Shown here piece by piece: positions 63,402-64,000 of a stretch of DNA of 64,000 nucleotides. Position numbers and translations under genes: made by a program. This stretch comes from Planctopirus ephydatiae (GTDB lineage: Bacteria; Planctomycetota; Planctomycetia; Planctomycetales; Planctomycetaceae). The stretch spans positions 1,627,001-1,691,000 of the forward strand of contig NZ_CP036299.1 of NCBI RefSeq assembly GCF_007752345.1, read 5' to 3'. Within the stretch, counting starts at the first letter, position 1. Each line of letters begins with the position of its first letter. Under the pieces are notes generated by a model, which saw only the letters and a list, made by a program, of their open reading frames with translations, was not told the DNA's origin and did no database searches.

Positions 63402-64000
63402 TTACCAGATGGAACCCAGCCACTGTTCGAGTTCGGCTGGCGAGATCGGACGTGGATTGCCTTGCAGGCTGTTTCCTTGAGAGAGCTCGACAAGTTGTGG
63501 GATCATCTCCTGAGTGACACCAAGATCGCGCAATCGCTGGGGGATCTGGCACTGGTAGACCAGATGAGTGATCCGCTCAATCAACTGGGTTGCTGCCGAG
63601 AAGTTGGCCCTTGCTGAGAGACCTGCGGATCCGGCCATGATTTCAATTGCTGAATGGCTGGTCGAAAGGTTGTAAGCCAATGTATGAGGCAACATCACCG
63701 CACAGGCGAGACCATGGGGAACAGGGAGCATCGCTCCCAGGCCAGCCGCTACACCATGAGCAGCACCCAGACCGGAATTGGCCAGTGCCACACCAGATAG
63801 ATAAGCGGCCGAGAGCATTTTGCCGCGAGCATCGAGATTCTCGGGTTCGCACAGCAATTGCTCGAAAGCGGGGAGCCCCCAAGCAAATCCTTGCTGGGAA
63901 AGCATGAAAGTGTAGGGATTCGACCGACTGCTGATGGCACTTTCGAGGAGTTGAGTCAAGGCATCGAGCCCTGATGAAATGGTCACTTGCCGGGGCAGTG
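63402..64000 (-). CDS. Iron-containing alcohol dehydrogenase, C-terminal part (runs off the window)
   Basis: The minus-strand frame continues without stop to the right edge, so only the C-terminal 199 or so residues are seen. It matches group III iron-type alcohol dehydrogenases. TISSGLDALTQLLESAIS follows the nucleotide-binding domain, and metal-binding His residues lie in GAAHGVAAGLG and PVPHGLACAVMLPH. An in-frame GTG at 63986 is probably internal rather than the start. These enzymes interconvert alcohols and aldehydes with NAD(P)H. Length, cofactor choice and neighbours beyond the edge are unknown. Confidence 0.85.
   Translation of the reverse strand, partial: LPRQVTISSGLDALTQLLESAISSRSNPYTFMLSQQGFAWGLPAFEQLLCEPENLDARGKMLSAAYLSGVALANSGLGAAHGVAAGLGAMLPVPHGLACAVMLPHTLAYNLSTSHSAIEIMAGSAGLSARANFSAATQLIERITHLVYQCQIPQRLRDLGVTQEMIPQLVELSQGNSLQGNPRPISPAELEQWLGSIW

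Overview
The window looks like a chromosomal segment of a planctomycete (Planctomycetota, probably Planctomycetaceae and possibly Planctopirus-like; the genus is an inference). The evidence is a set of lineage-typical families: a DUF1587/1595/1592/1588/1585 cytochrome-like protein followed by a DUF1552 protein, a secreted sulfatase, a WPGWRGP-type PQQ beta-propeller protein, a Ser/Thr kinase with a DWG motif and a WD40 tail, and a giant extracellular protein with an N-terminal LEPLEERR-type motif.

Layout. 1-1413: partial MDR oxidoreductase and an Old Yellow Enzyme on the minus strand. 1813-8781: plus-strand run of secreted proteins (DUF1592-type, DUF1552, unknown, sulfatase). 8858-10549: two small minus-strand envelope proteins. 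11164-34674: one 7836-residue surface protein built from Thr/Gly/Asp-rich beta-solenoid-like repeats and assembled by repeated internal DNA duplications. 34858-40428: a transmembrane kinase/WD40 protein. 40598-43654: DUF493, a sugar/polyol-type dehydrogenase, a lipoprotein and a small Cys-motif membrane protein. 44014-44100: tRNA-Ser(CGA). 44495-48369: an island of five small or accessory genes. At least two, and probably more, of their intergenic regions fold like integron attC sites, so it reads as a gene-cassette array with no integrase in the window. A roughly 300-bp non-coding repeat is also scattered through it. 48582-64000: ordinary backbone, with a prolyl oligopeptidase fused to a DUF885 peptidase, DinB-like protein, FolC, a His-rich lipoprotein, a diguanylate cyclase, an esterase, M32 carboxypeptidase, a TlpA-like thioredoxin, EpmA, a PQQ-propeller protein and a partial iron-type alcohol dehydrogenase.

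How it fits together. The 1.8-8.8 kb block fits the secreted degradative inventory of planctomycetes. The giant protein probably sits at the cell surface, held by a C-terminal transmembrane segment. Whether the adjacent kinase has anything to do with it cannot be told from sequence. The most interesting regions are the cassette island beside the tRNA gene, the recently duplicated modules of the giant gene, and the double-peptidase fusion. Everything here comes from reading the sequence; no database search, folding or alignment program was run.
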